DNA of 64,000 nt, from contig JADLZK010009216.1 of NCBI GenBank assembly GCA_015847255.1, positions 124,001 through 188,000 on the forward strand, read 5' to 3'. The position numbers and the translations under genes are program-made. Shown here one piece after another: positions 11,296 through 23,572 of this stretch; the stretch's first letter is position 1, and every line of letters starts with the position of its first letter. The stretch comes from Hyparrhenia diplandra. Lineage: Eukaryota; Streptophyta; Magnoliopsida; Poales; Poaceae. The notes beneath the pieces were generated by a model. The model did not search any database. It was not told the DNA's origin and was given only the letters and a program-made list of their open reading frames with translations.

Positions 11296-12175
11296 AGCAT
11301 AAAAAACTCCTTCTCAAGTGCATCGCCTCCTTTAGTTTTGGATAACCACTTCATACCATATGAAAGGTTCCCAAAACATTCTCAAGTTAGTTCCAAGCAC
11401 TATTAAAAACCTTTTTCAATAGCCAACACCAAGATACGATCACTCCAAGAGGATCGTCTCAACATCTCCACTGGTTAGCCTTTTAAAATCATTTCACAAA
11501 GGTTTTTTATCGATCAACACCACTTGTCACTTAGACGTACCTCAACGATAAAGCTCACAAGTGGCACTAGATAACCGTAATGCAAAACGTGTTTGCCCCT
11601 CTTAATAGTGCGGCTATCTATCCTAAATCCGGCTTTCATCTTCTCTACACACATTATAGCTGGTGAAATAAATCATCCTATGATTTATACCTTTGCCTTG
11701 CGCAAATCCAAATTCCTCCATTTGATGCACCACAAGAAAAGTAATTTTGGCATGTCCACCAAGTCTCTTGAAGTGATCAATTCAACCTTGACTTGATCTT
11801 CTCAAATGATGTGGATCACTCAAACCGTCACATAGACTCCAAGTCCATCAACCTTAGCCTCACTTGCTCTTCATTGTCGCCTTGGTCCTTCGGCGCCAAG
11901 TCTTTCCAAGCTTCACCGCCCCGTGGTCCATCACTTCAAGCCTTAACTTGCCCTTCACCCTTGCTTTGGTCCGTCAAGCCAAGTCTTGATTCGGTCTTCA
12001 CTTGCTTGCCATGCTTGATTTGATCTTTCCATCATACTTGCAATGCAAACCAATGCCAAACACCATTTCATCTTGTGAACTCAACTATTTTCTCCTTCAT
12101 ACACTCAAGCAAGAAGTTAGTCCACAAGTGTTGTCATTAATTACCAAAACCCAAACAAGGGCCTAGACCTTTCAA

Positions 12176-12188
12176 TCTCCCCCTTTTT
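12176..12188 (-). other. Polypurine tract of element B
   Basis: On the minus strand this reads five A, five G, then AGA, immediately upstream of the 3' LTR start TGAAAGG. It mirrors the tract of element A at 1380. Confidence 0.75.
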
Positions 12189-13689
12189 GGTAATTGATGA
12201 CAACCTCATAAGAAGTTTATGAATAATTGAAATTATTTTGCACCATTTATCCATAGCATTAAGATCATGAGAAATGATGGATAAATGCTACAAAAAAACA
12301 CAACTATGTAGTGAAAGCTCCCCTACATATGTGCATAAAGATTTAGGTTCAATTCATTCACATATGCATAAATTTAGAAATTTTGGCGGAGTTTCTCTAC
12401 ATAATGGTAACCGAGGAGCACAAGATATATGATATTACCTTCATAAGCCATAGACATCAATAATATCCTCGGAATACCACAAATGAGCTAGAACCACTTC
12501 ACAAGAATATTAGTGCAACATAATATTTGACTTAAAGTACCATGCACAATACACCATAGTATCACAAGATCAAGGGGATGTTTGGTTCCCCGCCAAACTC
12601 TCGCCACGACTAAAGTTTGGTTCGCCCACGGGAGTTTTGGCGTGCGTTTGGTTCGTGAAAAATTTACGGCGGCGCCATCGCCACCAAATCCTCCCGCCGT
12701 AGGATTTCGCCGCAAAAAAAGTGTGGCGGGCGAAATTGCCGCCCCGCGAGGCCGTGGTCGCCACATGCGTGACCTCCTAAAAATAGTTACCGCAGCCCGG
12801 CCTCTCTCTCTCTCTCCCTATCCATTCCTCACGTTCCTCCCCGGTGAAATCCGTCCACTTGCCCGCCGCCGCCGCCGCTCAGGGGGGCCGCGGGTGCCGT
12901 CCTTCGCAGGGGGCTGGATTGCCGCCGCTAGGGGCGCAGCGTGGGGACGCCGCCGGTCCTGGGTGCAGCGCCGCCGCTTCGCGGGTGCGGACCACCAGCG
13001 AAGGGCCAGGTCAGGGCGCCCAGCGGGCAGCGCCGCCGCCCGCCGACCAGGTGATGCGGTTCGTATCTTCTTCTACCTCGGTCTCATGGCCCTCCCCTCC
13101 CCGTGGTTGCATGTTGAGCTCTAGCTTTGTTTGCAGATCTAAACTAAAATCAGTCAACTAGCTCAAGATCCATCCATCACGGGTTGTTGGTCATGCGTAG
13201 CAATCAATCCCTACAAAGGCTGAAGAAGGTTCTAGCACAGCAGCCCCCGCCCAGAGAAGGTAATTCCATTTCCCCCTTTGCGATTCATGGAGCTCTCGTG
13301 ATTAGATTAGATAATATATATGCATAACCTTCAGACTTGGCATGTGGTGCTTACTACATATTTTTTTCTTGACAAAATGAGCTCGTAACATGGATCTTTC
13401 AAAGCCATGACGTTTCAGTGCTTCTAGTTTATTACTGATTTCATCTTTTTTCGAACATATGTTTTAGATGGGTCAAAGAAAGTTGTACTTGCAGTATTAC
13501 TTGGATTCTTGGCATTATATGTGGAGGAGAAGATGTATGGCTGGTATTCTTGTGTGTCTTGCCATGCATCTGTATAGGATTAAATCAAGAAAAGAAGAAG
13601 GGCCATAACTTATGCTCCGATGCTAGATAGAGATGTTGAAAGATTATCACGTCTAAATCGTTTGTATTATGGTGCGAGGCCCATTGCAT

Positions 13690-14430
13690 AAGTCGGTTGC
13701 GTATGAGGAAAGTTGTCTTCCATAGACTATGTGATGAACTTAGATCACGTGCCTTGCTAGAGGAGACATTTCATGTCACAATAGAGGAACAAGTTGCAAT
13801 GTTTATCCAATGTGTTGCGCACAATTGGTCAAAGCGTAACAATTGGTTTTGAGTTCATCAGTCAAGTGAAACTGTTAGTAGGTATTTCCATCATGTATTA
13901 GATGCCCTTTGTACTCTTGCTCGTGACCTCATATGCATCAGATCTGTTGAGACACATTCCAAGATAACAAGTGCTCCGGGCAGATTTCACCCTTACTTTG
14001 AGGTACATCAAAAAATTGATAATCAATGTTTGGAGATTACTTTAGGTGTCATGCTCATCCAATTTTTTTATAAAAATATTTTTATAGGGATGCATAGGAG
14101 CCTTGGATGGTACGCATATACCAGCATGTGTACCTTTCCATATGCAAGATCGGTTTAGGGGTAGAAAAAATATTACCACCCAAAATGTGCTAGCAGCTAG
14201 TTGATTTTGACCTAAGATTCATCTATGTTCTTCTTTGGATGGGAAGGCTCGGCCCATGATTCTTATGTGCTTCAAGATGCTCTAGCACGCCCTAATGGGC
14301 TTAACATACCAGAAGGTAGGAATACCCCATTATGTCCTAATATCTCTAATCGACACTTGGCCTATTTTCTTAGCTAATTAAGTTGTAAAAAACAATGTAG
14401 GCAAATATTTTCTAGCTGATGCTTTTGCAT
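13690..14430 (+). pseudogene. HARBI1-like PIF/Harbinger transposase, C-terminus deleted
   Basis: This encodes the DDE-type enzyme that cuts and joins element ends. Readable pieces: an N-terminal helical part (ending VVFHRLCDEL, then EEQVAMF) with a stop codon near 13850, continuing to ETVSRYFH; after an intron-like gap, GCIGALDGTHI with the first catalytic Asp (about 14090); then GSAHDSYVLQDAL with the second Asp (about 14250). After another intron-like gap the family motif GKYFLADA (about 14400) is followed at once by unrelated sequence, so the part with the catalytic Glu is missing. The enzyme must be inactive. Confidence 0.8.
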
Positions 14431-15210
14431 CCTCTCGTGAGAGGTACGTGAACCGGCATGAGGATCGGTCGAAGTACACCGCTAGAGTGGTGTATAGAGT
14501 ATATGAAAAAACAACATCCAGGATTTAAGTTCAAGAAGGCACATTTCATGCTATGTGCCAATGATTTAAACAAGAATTTTGCTATGGGGGTGACTGTTGA
14601 TCAAGTGGACCGTCACTTTAGGTACCATAGAGAAAACTGGAAGTACATTGCAATAGCATTGAACAATAGTGGCAATACATTTGATGAAAAAAAGATGCAT
14701 GGTGAATATTTTCGAATCTGAGAAGGCAAGATTATGTGTAAGTTGTTTGAACTGAATTTAAAATCTATGAATACATTGTATTTTAGAATCTGAAATCAAT
14801 TCAATGCTCACATGAATATAAACTTAATTTGACTTGTCACATGAATGCAGGATAGAGCAAGACGCCTACTTTCTAAGCCTATCAAGTTCTTCTATGAGAT
14901 GAGAGAACTATTCATGGGATCCAATCTTTGATGGATCTTTGGCTATGGACCAAAACACATGCATGGAAACTGATGATGGGTCAGATAGTGATGACTCAAG
15001 GGAATTGTTTGACCTCAATACCTACACACGGCACGAAGATCTAGAAGGTGAGGATTCGGACACTTTGCCAAATCCAACTAGTCATGTAACAGATTGACAA
15101 CACATCTTCCAAAGAACGGTGAAGCTAGAAGGAAGCGCCCAAGAGCCAAGAGCTCACCAACAAAGAAGCCAAAAAAGAGTCGTTTTGCAGATTCCACCGA
15201 TGAAATTGCT
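14431..15210 (+). pseudogene. Myb/SANT-like protein of PIF/Harbinger element
   Basis: PIF/Harbinger elements encode a second, Myb-like DNA-binding protein needed with the transposase. An open frame (14458-14721) gives a SANT-like helical region with W, F, H and Y at typical spacing (HFRYHRENWKYI). A following exon-like stretch (about 14850-15065) encodes LLSKPIKFFYEM, MDQNTCMETDDGSDSDD and a basic tail near 15130-15190. The true N-terminus is lost in the deletion that also removed the transposase end, so 14458 is only the first available ATG. Confidence 0.65.
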
Positions 15211-16359
15211 TTGTTACAATGAAGTCACCGGGAGACACTTGCTGCCACCGCCCCTCCTCCAATGCCACGACTTATCGATCCTCATGCGGCATTATGGCGT
15301 AAATTAGAGGCAGTCCCAATGACACCGGATCGAGGGTTCTTGTTGGTGAACATTTATCTACCAAGGAGAATAAAGGTAAGCGTGGTTGGTTGTGTAATGC
15401 AAGTGATGCTACTCTGCATGCTTGGGTTTTCAAATTCTTATGTGAGAAGGAAGGCATTAACCTATGAAGCTTAGCTTGTGAGGTTGGCTGTTCATATTTT
15501 GTGGCATGCCCGGGAACTTGGGTGTGATTATTTTGGTTGTGGTGATGGCTGATGGCTTAGGATGTTAGCTATGTGATTTTGTGGTATGCCCATGAACTTG
15601 GCTGTGTGGTACTGATCCCGGTGTAGATACTAGTTGTGTGGTATTGATCCAAGTGTGGTTGTTAGCTCTATGGTACTGATCCTAGTTTGGTTGGCTGATG
15701 ATTTTGTAATTATTATTTGGATCCAAACATCCTTGGCTTAAACCTCCTATATTGTAATTATATTTGAATCTAAACCTCCTTTGGCCTGTAATATATGTTG
15801 GTTACTTTTTTATTATTATTGAAATGGTTATTTGTAACTAATATTTGAAATGGTTATCCTGTGACAAATGGGTGCTTATCACTAATAGCATTGAGGTATT
15901 TTTCACTCATTTGTGGTTGTAAACCAAACAAATGCCACAACTTTGTCATGTTTGTGTGGTAGTAATCCAAACACTAGCCACACTTATTTTGCCTAACCTT
16001 AGTTACAAACCAAACATGTTCTTTTTGCCACATATTATGGCAAGCCACACATGTGGCAGCTACTTAAGGTTTGGCATGGCAATTTGTGTCATGAACCAAA
16101 CATCCCCAAGTTCTAGCACACAAGCCACAAGCCACAAGGTACGAATTTAAAGTTATTACAACTAATGCAAGCCACACAAATGCATCGACATAGTTCAACA
16201 CATAAATAAAAACATGCATTGGTCCATAAGCAAGGCGAAGGCCATCCATATCAAATCTTCAATTTTCTTCAACTTCTTCTCACTTCTCCCCCTTTGTCAT
16301 TAATTAACCTAAAAAGATAGGCTTCAAGCATCGGCATTATCATCACTAGGAGGGAAGAA

Positions 16360-17928
16360 CTATGGAGGAAACTGAGGATACGGTGGCACAGGGAACTGAG
16401 GGTAGTATGGCACATATGGAAACTGAGCTAGAGGAGGTGCAGGCTTAGGATAGATCATGTTAAAATGGTCACTGAACGAATTGAAATTGGTGCTCAAGTG
16501 ATCAACCCACTGCTCAATATGATCTTGCCTGTCCTGAAGCTGCTGAAACTGCTCCTGAGTGGATAGTGTGCCTAGCTGTGCACTGAGAGCATCAATGTCA
16601 TGGTGCAGCCCCTGCTGGACACTCTGAAGGTTAGACAGGATTGACTCATACATAGTAGAGTGAATGTACTGACCAAACTGCTGAAAAGAAGTGTCCATGT
16701 GTCCCTGCTAGTTCTAACCCATAGTGTTGAACCCCTGTTGCATCTGCTGCTGCATGCTATCACCAAACTGAGCAAAGGATGTAGTCAAAGAATTCTGCAT
16801 GTTTTGGAAGTAGGGATCAAAGTATCCAGGAGGAGGTACCCATCCATGTCCCTGAGGCTCTAGCATATGCTCATGTGGCACCTCATCATCATCACCCATT
16901 TGTTCATTATAATCACCACCTTGGGGTTCTTCTCCAGCTGCTGGAGGAAAGCGAGTGAGTGGCCTTTCATAGAAATTAGGCTCATTGTGATATGGAGTGT
17001 ACACTGTATGCTGTTTCTCACAATGTCCCCTGAATCTTATTTTCCTTAAGATAAGAGCCATGATGTAGGGAGCAAAGTAGAGACTTGTGGACATATCATG
17101 TTTCAAAACTGCCAACTGATTCATCATGAGAGTGACCACATCAAACTTCTCCATGTACATGATATGATGTATGACATTCCAGTACTTGTCCCTAATAGCA
17201 TCTCTATTTCCACTTTTAGGCATGAATGTGCGCCTGCTAATCTTGTTGATCAAATCTGGATGATGCCTCAGCCCTTTTGGATTTCCAAGTTCGAAGTCTG
17301 CTCCTTGCACAGGCTCATAAAATTTTCTCCACTCATCACTAGGCAAATTTTCTTCTTCATCATCAATATCAATATATTCTTTCATTGCCCTATAGTCCAA
17401 CAGATTTTCCTTAGCAAATTCACTAAAGGTGGCAGTGTACCTTCTTTTTCCAGTCATCCATTCTATCTCCTTCCTGTGAGTTCTAACCTCCATAGTTGCA
17501 TAAAACTTCATGACAATCTTTTCATTCCAATCACATTGATGTGTAAGAAAGGGAGTAAGTTCCAACTTCTGAAAGGCTACAACTAATCCAGCTGATACTT
17601 CTCTTTTCGACAGATATCTCAAGTTGATTGCCTGATGCTTGTGAATGGTTTTGCTACAAAGGTATCCAAAGTAAGAATCCTCTTGTACCTTAGTGTGGAA
17701 GAATGGAAGAGTAGCATCATTTTCTTGCTCATATTGATATGGGCTTCTTTCCCTAGTATAGGTGATAGAATTCCACTTTTTGATATCACCATCATAGACT
17801 GACACATCCATGGGTTCATCATCACTCTCATCATCCTCATCCCTATAATATTCTTGATTTGGATTCCAATCCTCATCCTCATCATGCCTTCCCCTTTTGC
17901 TCCTAGAAGAGCTTCCTTTCTTTGGCAT
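16360..17928 (-). pseudogene. Env-position ORF of element B with two in-frame TAG codons
   Basis: The frame runs 523 codons. It starts with a basic, serine-rich segment, then an acidic stretch (about residues 16-45), a globular core resembling the 'putative plant transposon protein' domain (about residues 100-330), and a Pro/Gln-rich, coiled-coil-like tail. Two TAG codons one codon apart (16714-16716, 16708-16710) separate residues 1-404 from the tail, which continues in the same frame. There is no signal peptide or membrane segment, so 'env' here means only the position after the missing pol. Sireviruses and Ogre-like elements are known to carry proteins with this domain. Its function is unknown. 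Confidence 0.65.
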
Positions 17929-19783
17929 GTTTGCCTGAGCTTTCTTGCCTTTGCCACTATCAAAGCATAATCATAGTAATGTATAAGTGGCATGCATGTA
18001 TAAACAAGAACCATTGCTATAGATGTTTCACTGCCATTCAATCAAGATCATGTTCCAAGATGTGAACATAAGTCAATAATCATGTGCCAATTTGATCAAT
18101 ATAGAATCCCATGATTGATAGCAAGAACATGTATTTGAACTAGAGCATAGAAGATATGACACTGTGATAGAACACTGCTGCTAGGACTGACTAGGATCAT
18201 TAAATCAATTTATAGCACATGAGTCATTCAAAGTAGGCTGCTACTGCACTGGAACAGAGCCCGCGGACAGTCCTCTCTAGGGCCCGCGGACAGTCCGCAC
18301 GCACTGTTTGCGCATGAAACTGCTACAGTGCCAGTTCATCCCATCGATCCAAGAATCTCAACATTCAACCAATAATTTTCAATCAAATTTCGGGCATAAC
18401 ATCTAGTCATCACAAGCAACAACTTCCCCACACTATTTTTCCAAATCCATGGCCCAAAATATAGATCGAGATTCATCCCTAAATGCCATTCAAACTCCAA
18501 ATCCACCAAGAATAGAGAAGGAATCCTTCAAATACCGGGAGAACATGATGGAGTAGAGCGCGGAGTGTCCGGAGAAATTATCGGATTGTCTGGGGATGGC
18601 TCCAATCTCTTGGTCCCCTCCCTTCTTCTTGCTTGCGACCGCACGGGTGAGAGAGACAGGGAGTCTGCTGTTTTCTCGAAGGGGTAAACTGACTGGGTGA
18701 GGTGCTCCCGTCAGGCTCATCCTGGGTGAAAATACAGGGTGCGGACAGTCCGCTTGTGGCGGCGGATAGTCCAGCGGTATTTTTTTTCTTTTTCCCGACT
18801 TTTCTGCACAGGCGCTGGACCCTGACTCAAATTCCTACGTCGGACAGTCCGTGAACCGCCAGGCAGACAGTCCGCTATTGATTTTTCAGAACTTCAACTT
18901 TGCTGAACTGCTGCTGGAGTTGTTCTGATTCTGTGCTGCGGACAGTCTGGTTTGCCAGGTCCGGACAGTCCGGTTGCCCAAAAATGCACATACAAGATGC
19001 TGTGACATTGAGCCATTTGTGCTATCTTTTGACAAATAAAATTCATACTTTCTCACACTGTTCAAAATCACTTCCAAGGCTGATTTGACATGAAATCCAA
19101 TTCAACCACCTTAAGCACATCAATTTCATAATTCTCATGATAGCATTGCTTATGGACAAAATCAAAATATTGCCAACTTGATCAATCAATCAAACAACAA
19201 ATAGGCAATAAATTGACGAAAATATAAAATATGCAAGAACAAGGATATCATCACAAAATAAGCAATATGCTCCTATAATCATACTAGTAGGGTATGTTAT
19301 GAATATGCACACTCAATTTTTTCAAACCGCCGTTGAAGTGAGGAGTAAGTGAATTCCATGTGAAGATCAATATATGAGATAAATCTATGATAAATTCAAT
19401 TGAATCACCAATCTTTATGGCCTAGACACTTTCAATATGGCCAACTCATCAAGCATCAATATATAAGAATTTTATCACATAGGCTTGATCTAGATCACTT
19501 CTCATGAGCTTCCAAGAATGAGAATCACCAATAATGCTTCAAATTTGGTTTGAACCTCCTTCAAGCTTCTTCACACGCTCTAAAGTGGTTATCTTGCCGG
19601 AGTTGAATTTGTTGCATCAAGATGTCAATAGTCACTAGAATAGCTTGCTCATGAGATATCAATTGGTTGGATAGCATTGGTTCAAGATATATAATATGAC
19701 CATTCAAACATGGCTTCATGTTGATAGAAATTATTGAATCGATAAACCAAGTTTCCAATGCCTCCATGGTACCTACTAATCAT
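17929..19783 (-). other. Noncoding spacer between gag and env-position ORF of element B
   Basis: No protein frame is supported over ~1.85 kb. The stretch holds the internal palindrome array at 18258-18980, then AT-rich sequence to 19560, with remnants of gag-like sequence (to 19784). pol would be expected here in a complete Sirevirus. The position just upstream of the env-position ORF suggests a leader or intron, which is inference. Confidence 0.5.
18258..18980 (-). repeat. Internal array of GGACAGTCC palindromes
   Basis: About eight copies of the motif found in the LTR promoter region recur here (near 18263, 18287, 18741, 18764, 18841, 18865, 18939 and 18961), several mutated. They are in the interior of the element, not in an LTR, and upstream of the env-position ORF on the minus strand. 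Confidence 0.7.
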
Positions 19784-21298
19784 TCAATTGCTTGATGGTA
19801 CCCAATCCAAGTTGGGTCCTCTCATGTTAGTAACCACATGCTTGGGCACCCAAATTGCCTTTGGACGCACAAGTGAATGACTAGCAATTGTAGCCTTCAT
19901 GGTACCATTGCCAACCATCCTAAGCATATAATTTTCATGAATATGACTTGGCTTAGAATTGCTACCTTTGGGGTTACTTTTTGCAAAGTATCCCTTGTTG
20001 TAACATTGATGGTGCTCATAGGAGGAGAAATTGTTGTTCAAATTTCTTCTTCTTCCTCCTCTTCTCACAAACCTCTTTCCCAACTTGTTATCAACCTCAC
20101 GGTTGACATTGACTTGAGATTGGGAAATCTTTGACTCATCTTTTCTTGAGTCTTGTGGCATCTTTTTCTTCTTGTTGGGACAACTCATGGCCAAGTGACC
20201 CTTCTCATGGCACTTGAAGCACTTGTATTGAGAGAGCTTTTCTTCTAATTTCTTCATCTCTCTCTCATACTTCTTGCCCCATCTTCTACCTTTGATTTTG
20301 GTGTTGTTGTAGTCGATGCCATACATATTGCCAAATTTTTCTTGTAGCTTGCCAATAATTGTGAGTTTGTTACTCTTGGCAATCTACTCAACCTCATCTT
20401 GCCATTTGCCTTCTTCTCTTCATTCTTTGACTCATTGTTTTCTTCTACATGGTTAGTCTCATGATTCATAGAAGAAGAACAAGTATCCAAATTCGAAGAA
20501 CAAGGCATTTCTAATAAATCATCACATGAGGTGGATACATCCTTTTTGCCTACAACACAAGGATTAGCCACATCTTGCAATTGATCATTAGATTCATGTG
20601 ATGAGCTTTCATCATTTTTAAGTTTCTTTGAAATGAATTTAATGAGAGAAGCATGTTGTTCAATTAGATCCTCATGAGACAAAGTTAGCTCCTCATGTGA
20701 AGTTCTAAGAACATCAAGTAAGCTCTCTTATACTTCACATGATTTCTTTAGAAAAGAGTTTTTCTTTTTCCAATTTCACATTTTTAGCTTTCTCATTTTC
20801 CAAAGACATGGTCATGCTAGCAATTATACTAATAAGCTCATCTTATGAATCATGACCAATCACATTGAAATTTGATACCTTTGTGTCACCTTGTGACAAG
20901 GAGCAATGTGATGTAGAGGGTGATCTTGTAGTATCATCGAATTACCAACCAAGCATGAACCATCATCATCAAGTGAACTAGGAGTAGAAATATCATCACA
21001 ATCACTTGAGCTTCAGGTAGGGCAATCATCAACTTTCTCATGAATCTTGCCAACACTAACATCATCATCATAATAATACTCATTTAGATAGGTCCAAATC
21101 TCATGAGCGGACTTCATATCCATGATTTCGAAATATGCCATCACTCATGGATTGATAGAAAATGTTAGTAGCTTGGCAATCGAGATGTAGAAATTTCTTT
21201 TGTGCTTGAGAAGCACTCTCTCTATCAATAGCATTAGAAAAGCCTACATTCATGATCCACCACATTTGAGGCGAAATAAACTTAAAATTGCCAATCAT
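19784..21298 (-). pseudogene. gag: Gag of element B, frameshifted
   Basis: The 5' part (21298-21101) begins MIGNFKFISPQMWW, a typical opening of a Copia gag in grasses. The frame then breaks. A middle part (20682-20254) holds DVSTSCDDLL and a hydrophilic Ser/Asn/Glu-rich region. The last part (20326-19784) contains a CX2CX4HX4C zinc knuckle at 20180-20221 and a degenerate second knuckle, and ends without a fused protease. It packages element RNA in functional relatives; at least two frameshifts disable it here. Confidence 0.75.
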
Positions 21299-21407
21299 TC
21301 AATCTTCCATCGTGTAAAAGTGTGTGCCATCAAAAATATGTGGACACTCAACACCTAGCCCATAAGTCGCCATCCTCTTGGGTCGGTTAAGACCGCTAAA
21401 AGAGAGA

Positions 21408-21424
21408 CCAAAGCTCCGATGCCA
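21408..21424 (-). other. Primer-binding site of element B (degenerate)
   Basis: On the minus strand this reads TGGCATCGGAGCTTTGG, two bases inside the LTR boundary. It differs from the usual TGGTATCAGAGC at two of twelve bases. Confidence 0.7.
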
Positions 21425-21426
21425 CT

Positions 21427-23572
21427 TGTAGGGTCGAGATGGCCGACAAGAGGGGGGGTGAATAGTTGTTTTCTAAAAACAATCGCAATAGCTAGTAAAA
21501 TAAATGCGGAAGTTAATAATCGGCCTAGCCACAACTTCACCCCTCTATCTAAGTTTTCTAGTACCCTTGCAAATAATAGAGCTAGATTATAACTAAGGGT
21601 ACTAGCCTAGGTTGAGAGCTCCTAAACAATTCTAATAAGCAAGGTCAAGCAACCTAAGCAATCTAATACAAGAGCAAAGCCAACACAAGAGATATATATA
21701 TATATTGCAGTGAATTAAATTTGTGTTGAGATAAGAAAACCACAATGGAGAGGTTGACACGGTGATTTTTTACCGAGGTCTCGGAAGCTTGCCAACTTCC
21801 CCTAATCCTTGTTGTGTCAACCAACACTTTGATGGTTCTTGCTAGCGATCCCCCGCTATGCCTCTACGAGCACAAGACACCACTCGCAAGTGAGGTAGCT
21901 CAATGACACGCTCTAATAAGATTGCTTTTCGCGATCCCCGCGAGGTGAGCACCAACCTCTCACAAATCACTTCTCCGGAGCACCGCACAATCCCCTCGAC
22001 GTGCTTCACACGAGCCTCTTGCCACCAAGCCATCTAGGAGGTGGCAACCTCCAAGAGTAACAAGCAACCACGCCCGCACGACGATCACCAAGTGCCACAA
22101 GCAATTTCTCTCGCAAGAATCCGCACTAGTGATGCACTCTCACTCTCCAAATGTTGCCCAAAGCAAAGTATATGAGAGAGAGGTGTTAGAAGGTTGCTCT
22201 CTAATGGATATGAAATTCAAATGGCCAAGAGAGACCTCTCCAACCGGCCACCCCACTATATATAGAGAGGGGGCCAAAAACTAGTCGTTTTGCTTTTCCT
22301 GCGACAAACGTGGACAGTCCAACTTTGAAAGTCCGGATGGTCCGCCATTCAAGAATCTAGCCATTGGATTCAAAATCCAGAGCCGCGGACAGTCCACCCA
22401 ACATGGGCCGGACAGTCCGCCATTGAGAAACGACCCACGCCCAAAGCGTAACGGCTTCTCTTTTTTCTTGCCGAAACGCCGGCGGACAGTCCGCCCCTTT
22501 CTCCTCTGCACGCGCGACAGCATACCAACGGCTCGGAATTTTTTTGAGATAAGCCGGCGGACTGTCCGCCTGAAAATCTTTGGACTATCCGCCCCACAAT
22601 ACCAGCTCCCTGGACGAGCAAGTCGAGAAAAAAAGCCTCGGTAGCAAATTAGCCGGCGGACTATCCGAGGCCCAAAGACCGGACTGTCCGCCGTGAGCCT
22701 GAAAAATTCCTTCTCAAGCGCATCGCCTCCTTTAGTTTTGGACAACCACTTCATACCATATGAAGGTTCGCAAAAGCATTCTCAAGTTAGTTCCAAGCGC
22801 TATTAAAAACCTTTTTCAATAGCCAACACCAAGATACGATCACTCCAAGAGGATAGTCTCAACATCTCCACTGGTTAGCCTTTTGAAATCATTTCACAAA
22901 GGTTTTTATCGATCAATGCCACTTATCACTTAGACGTACCTCAACGATAAAGCTCACAAGTGGCACTAGATAACCGTAATGCAAAAACGCGTTTGCCCCT
23001 CTTAATAGTACGGCTATCTATCCTAAATCCGCTATCATCTTCTCTACACACCTTATAGCCGGTGAAATAAATCATCCTATGATTTATACCTTTGCCTTGT
23101 GCGAATCCAAATTCCTCCATTTGATGCACCGCAAGAAAAATAATTTCGGCATATCCACCAAGTCTCTTGAAGTGATCAATTCAACATTGACTTGATCTTC
23201 TCAAATGATGTGGATCACTCAAACCATCACATAGACTCCAAGTCCATCAACCTTAGCCTCACTTGCTCTTCACCGTCGCCTTGGTCCTTCGGGCGCCAAG
23301 TCTTGCCAAGCTTCCCGCCCGTGGTCCATCACATCAAGCCTTAACTTGCCCTTCACCCTTGCCCCGGTCCGTCAAGCCAAGTCTTGCTTCGGTCTTCACT
23401 TGCTTGCCATGCTTGATTTGATCTTTCCATCATACTAGCAATGCAAACCAATGCCAAACACCATTTCATCTTGAGAACTCAACTATTTTCTCCTTCATAC
23501 ACTCAAGCGAGAAGTTAGTCCACAAATGTTGTCATTAATTACCAAAGCCCAAACAAGGGCCTAGACCTTTCA
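21427..23572 (-). repeat. 5' LTR of element B
   Basis: Complete, 2146 bp, bounded TG...CA. It carries a TATA box (22256-22265) and a palindrome array (about 22312-22690) with roughly nine copies, several altered from CGGACAGTCCG (for example GGATGGTCC and GGACTATCC). The outside flank is TACAT; the left duplicate is off window. Confidence 0.85.
22256..22265 (-). promoter_or_regulatory. TATA box of LTR B (right copy)
   Basis: CTATATATAG in the same context as 10832-10841. This is the LTR that would drive the genomic RNA of element B. Confidence 0.65.

Larger units (their letters stand above)
10142..12174 (-). repeat. 3' LTR of element B, partial
   Basis: It matches 21583-23572 closely and ends CA at 12173-12174, next to the polypurine tract. 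Its left end is cut by element A. Confidence 0.85.
12574..16106 (+). mobile_element. PIF/Harbinger DNA transposon, degenerate, inserted in element B
   Basis: The termini are inverted repeats: GGGGATGTTTGGTT at the left and AACCAAACATCCC at the right. CAA occurs directly outside both (12571-12573 and 16107-16109), fitting the 3 bp duplication of this superfamily, though TAA/TTA is more usual. Inside lie a GC-rich 5' region (12790-13080), HARBI1-like transposase exons (about 13690-14430) and a Myb/SANT-like second gene (about 14440-15210). Both genes are broken. Subterminal regions repeat AAACCAAAC-type sequence. Confidence 0.8.
10142..23572 (-). mobile_element. Sirevirus-like Copia retrotransposon B, gag plus env-position ORF, no pol
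   Basis: Read on the minus strand, the order is: 5' LTR 21427-23572, primer-binding site 21408-21424, broken gag to 19784, a palindrome-bearing noncoding stretch, env-position ORF 17928-16360, a PIF/Harbinger insertion, polypurine tract at 12176, 3' LTR ending at 12174. No protease, integrase or reverse transcriptase is visible, so it could not move without help. The left LTR is interrupted by element A, and its outermost ~155 bp lie beyond the left window edge. Confidence 0.8.

Noticed and set aside
10857..11406. Open frames across the palindrome array
   Set aside because: They are produced by the CGGACAGTCCG repeats, which read through in most frames.
16360..17928. True viral envelope gene
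   Set aside because: No signal peptide, membrane segment or cysteine pattern; 'env' is positional only.
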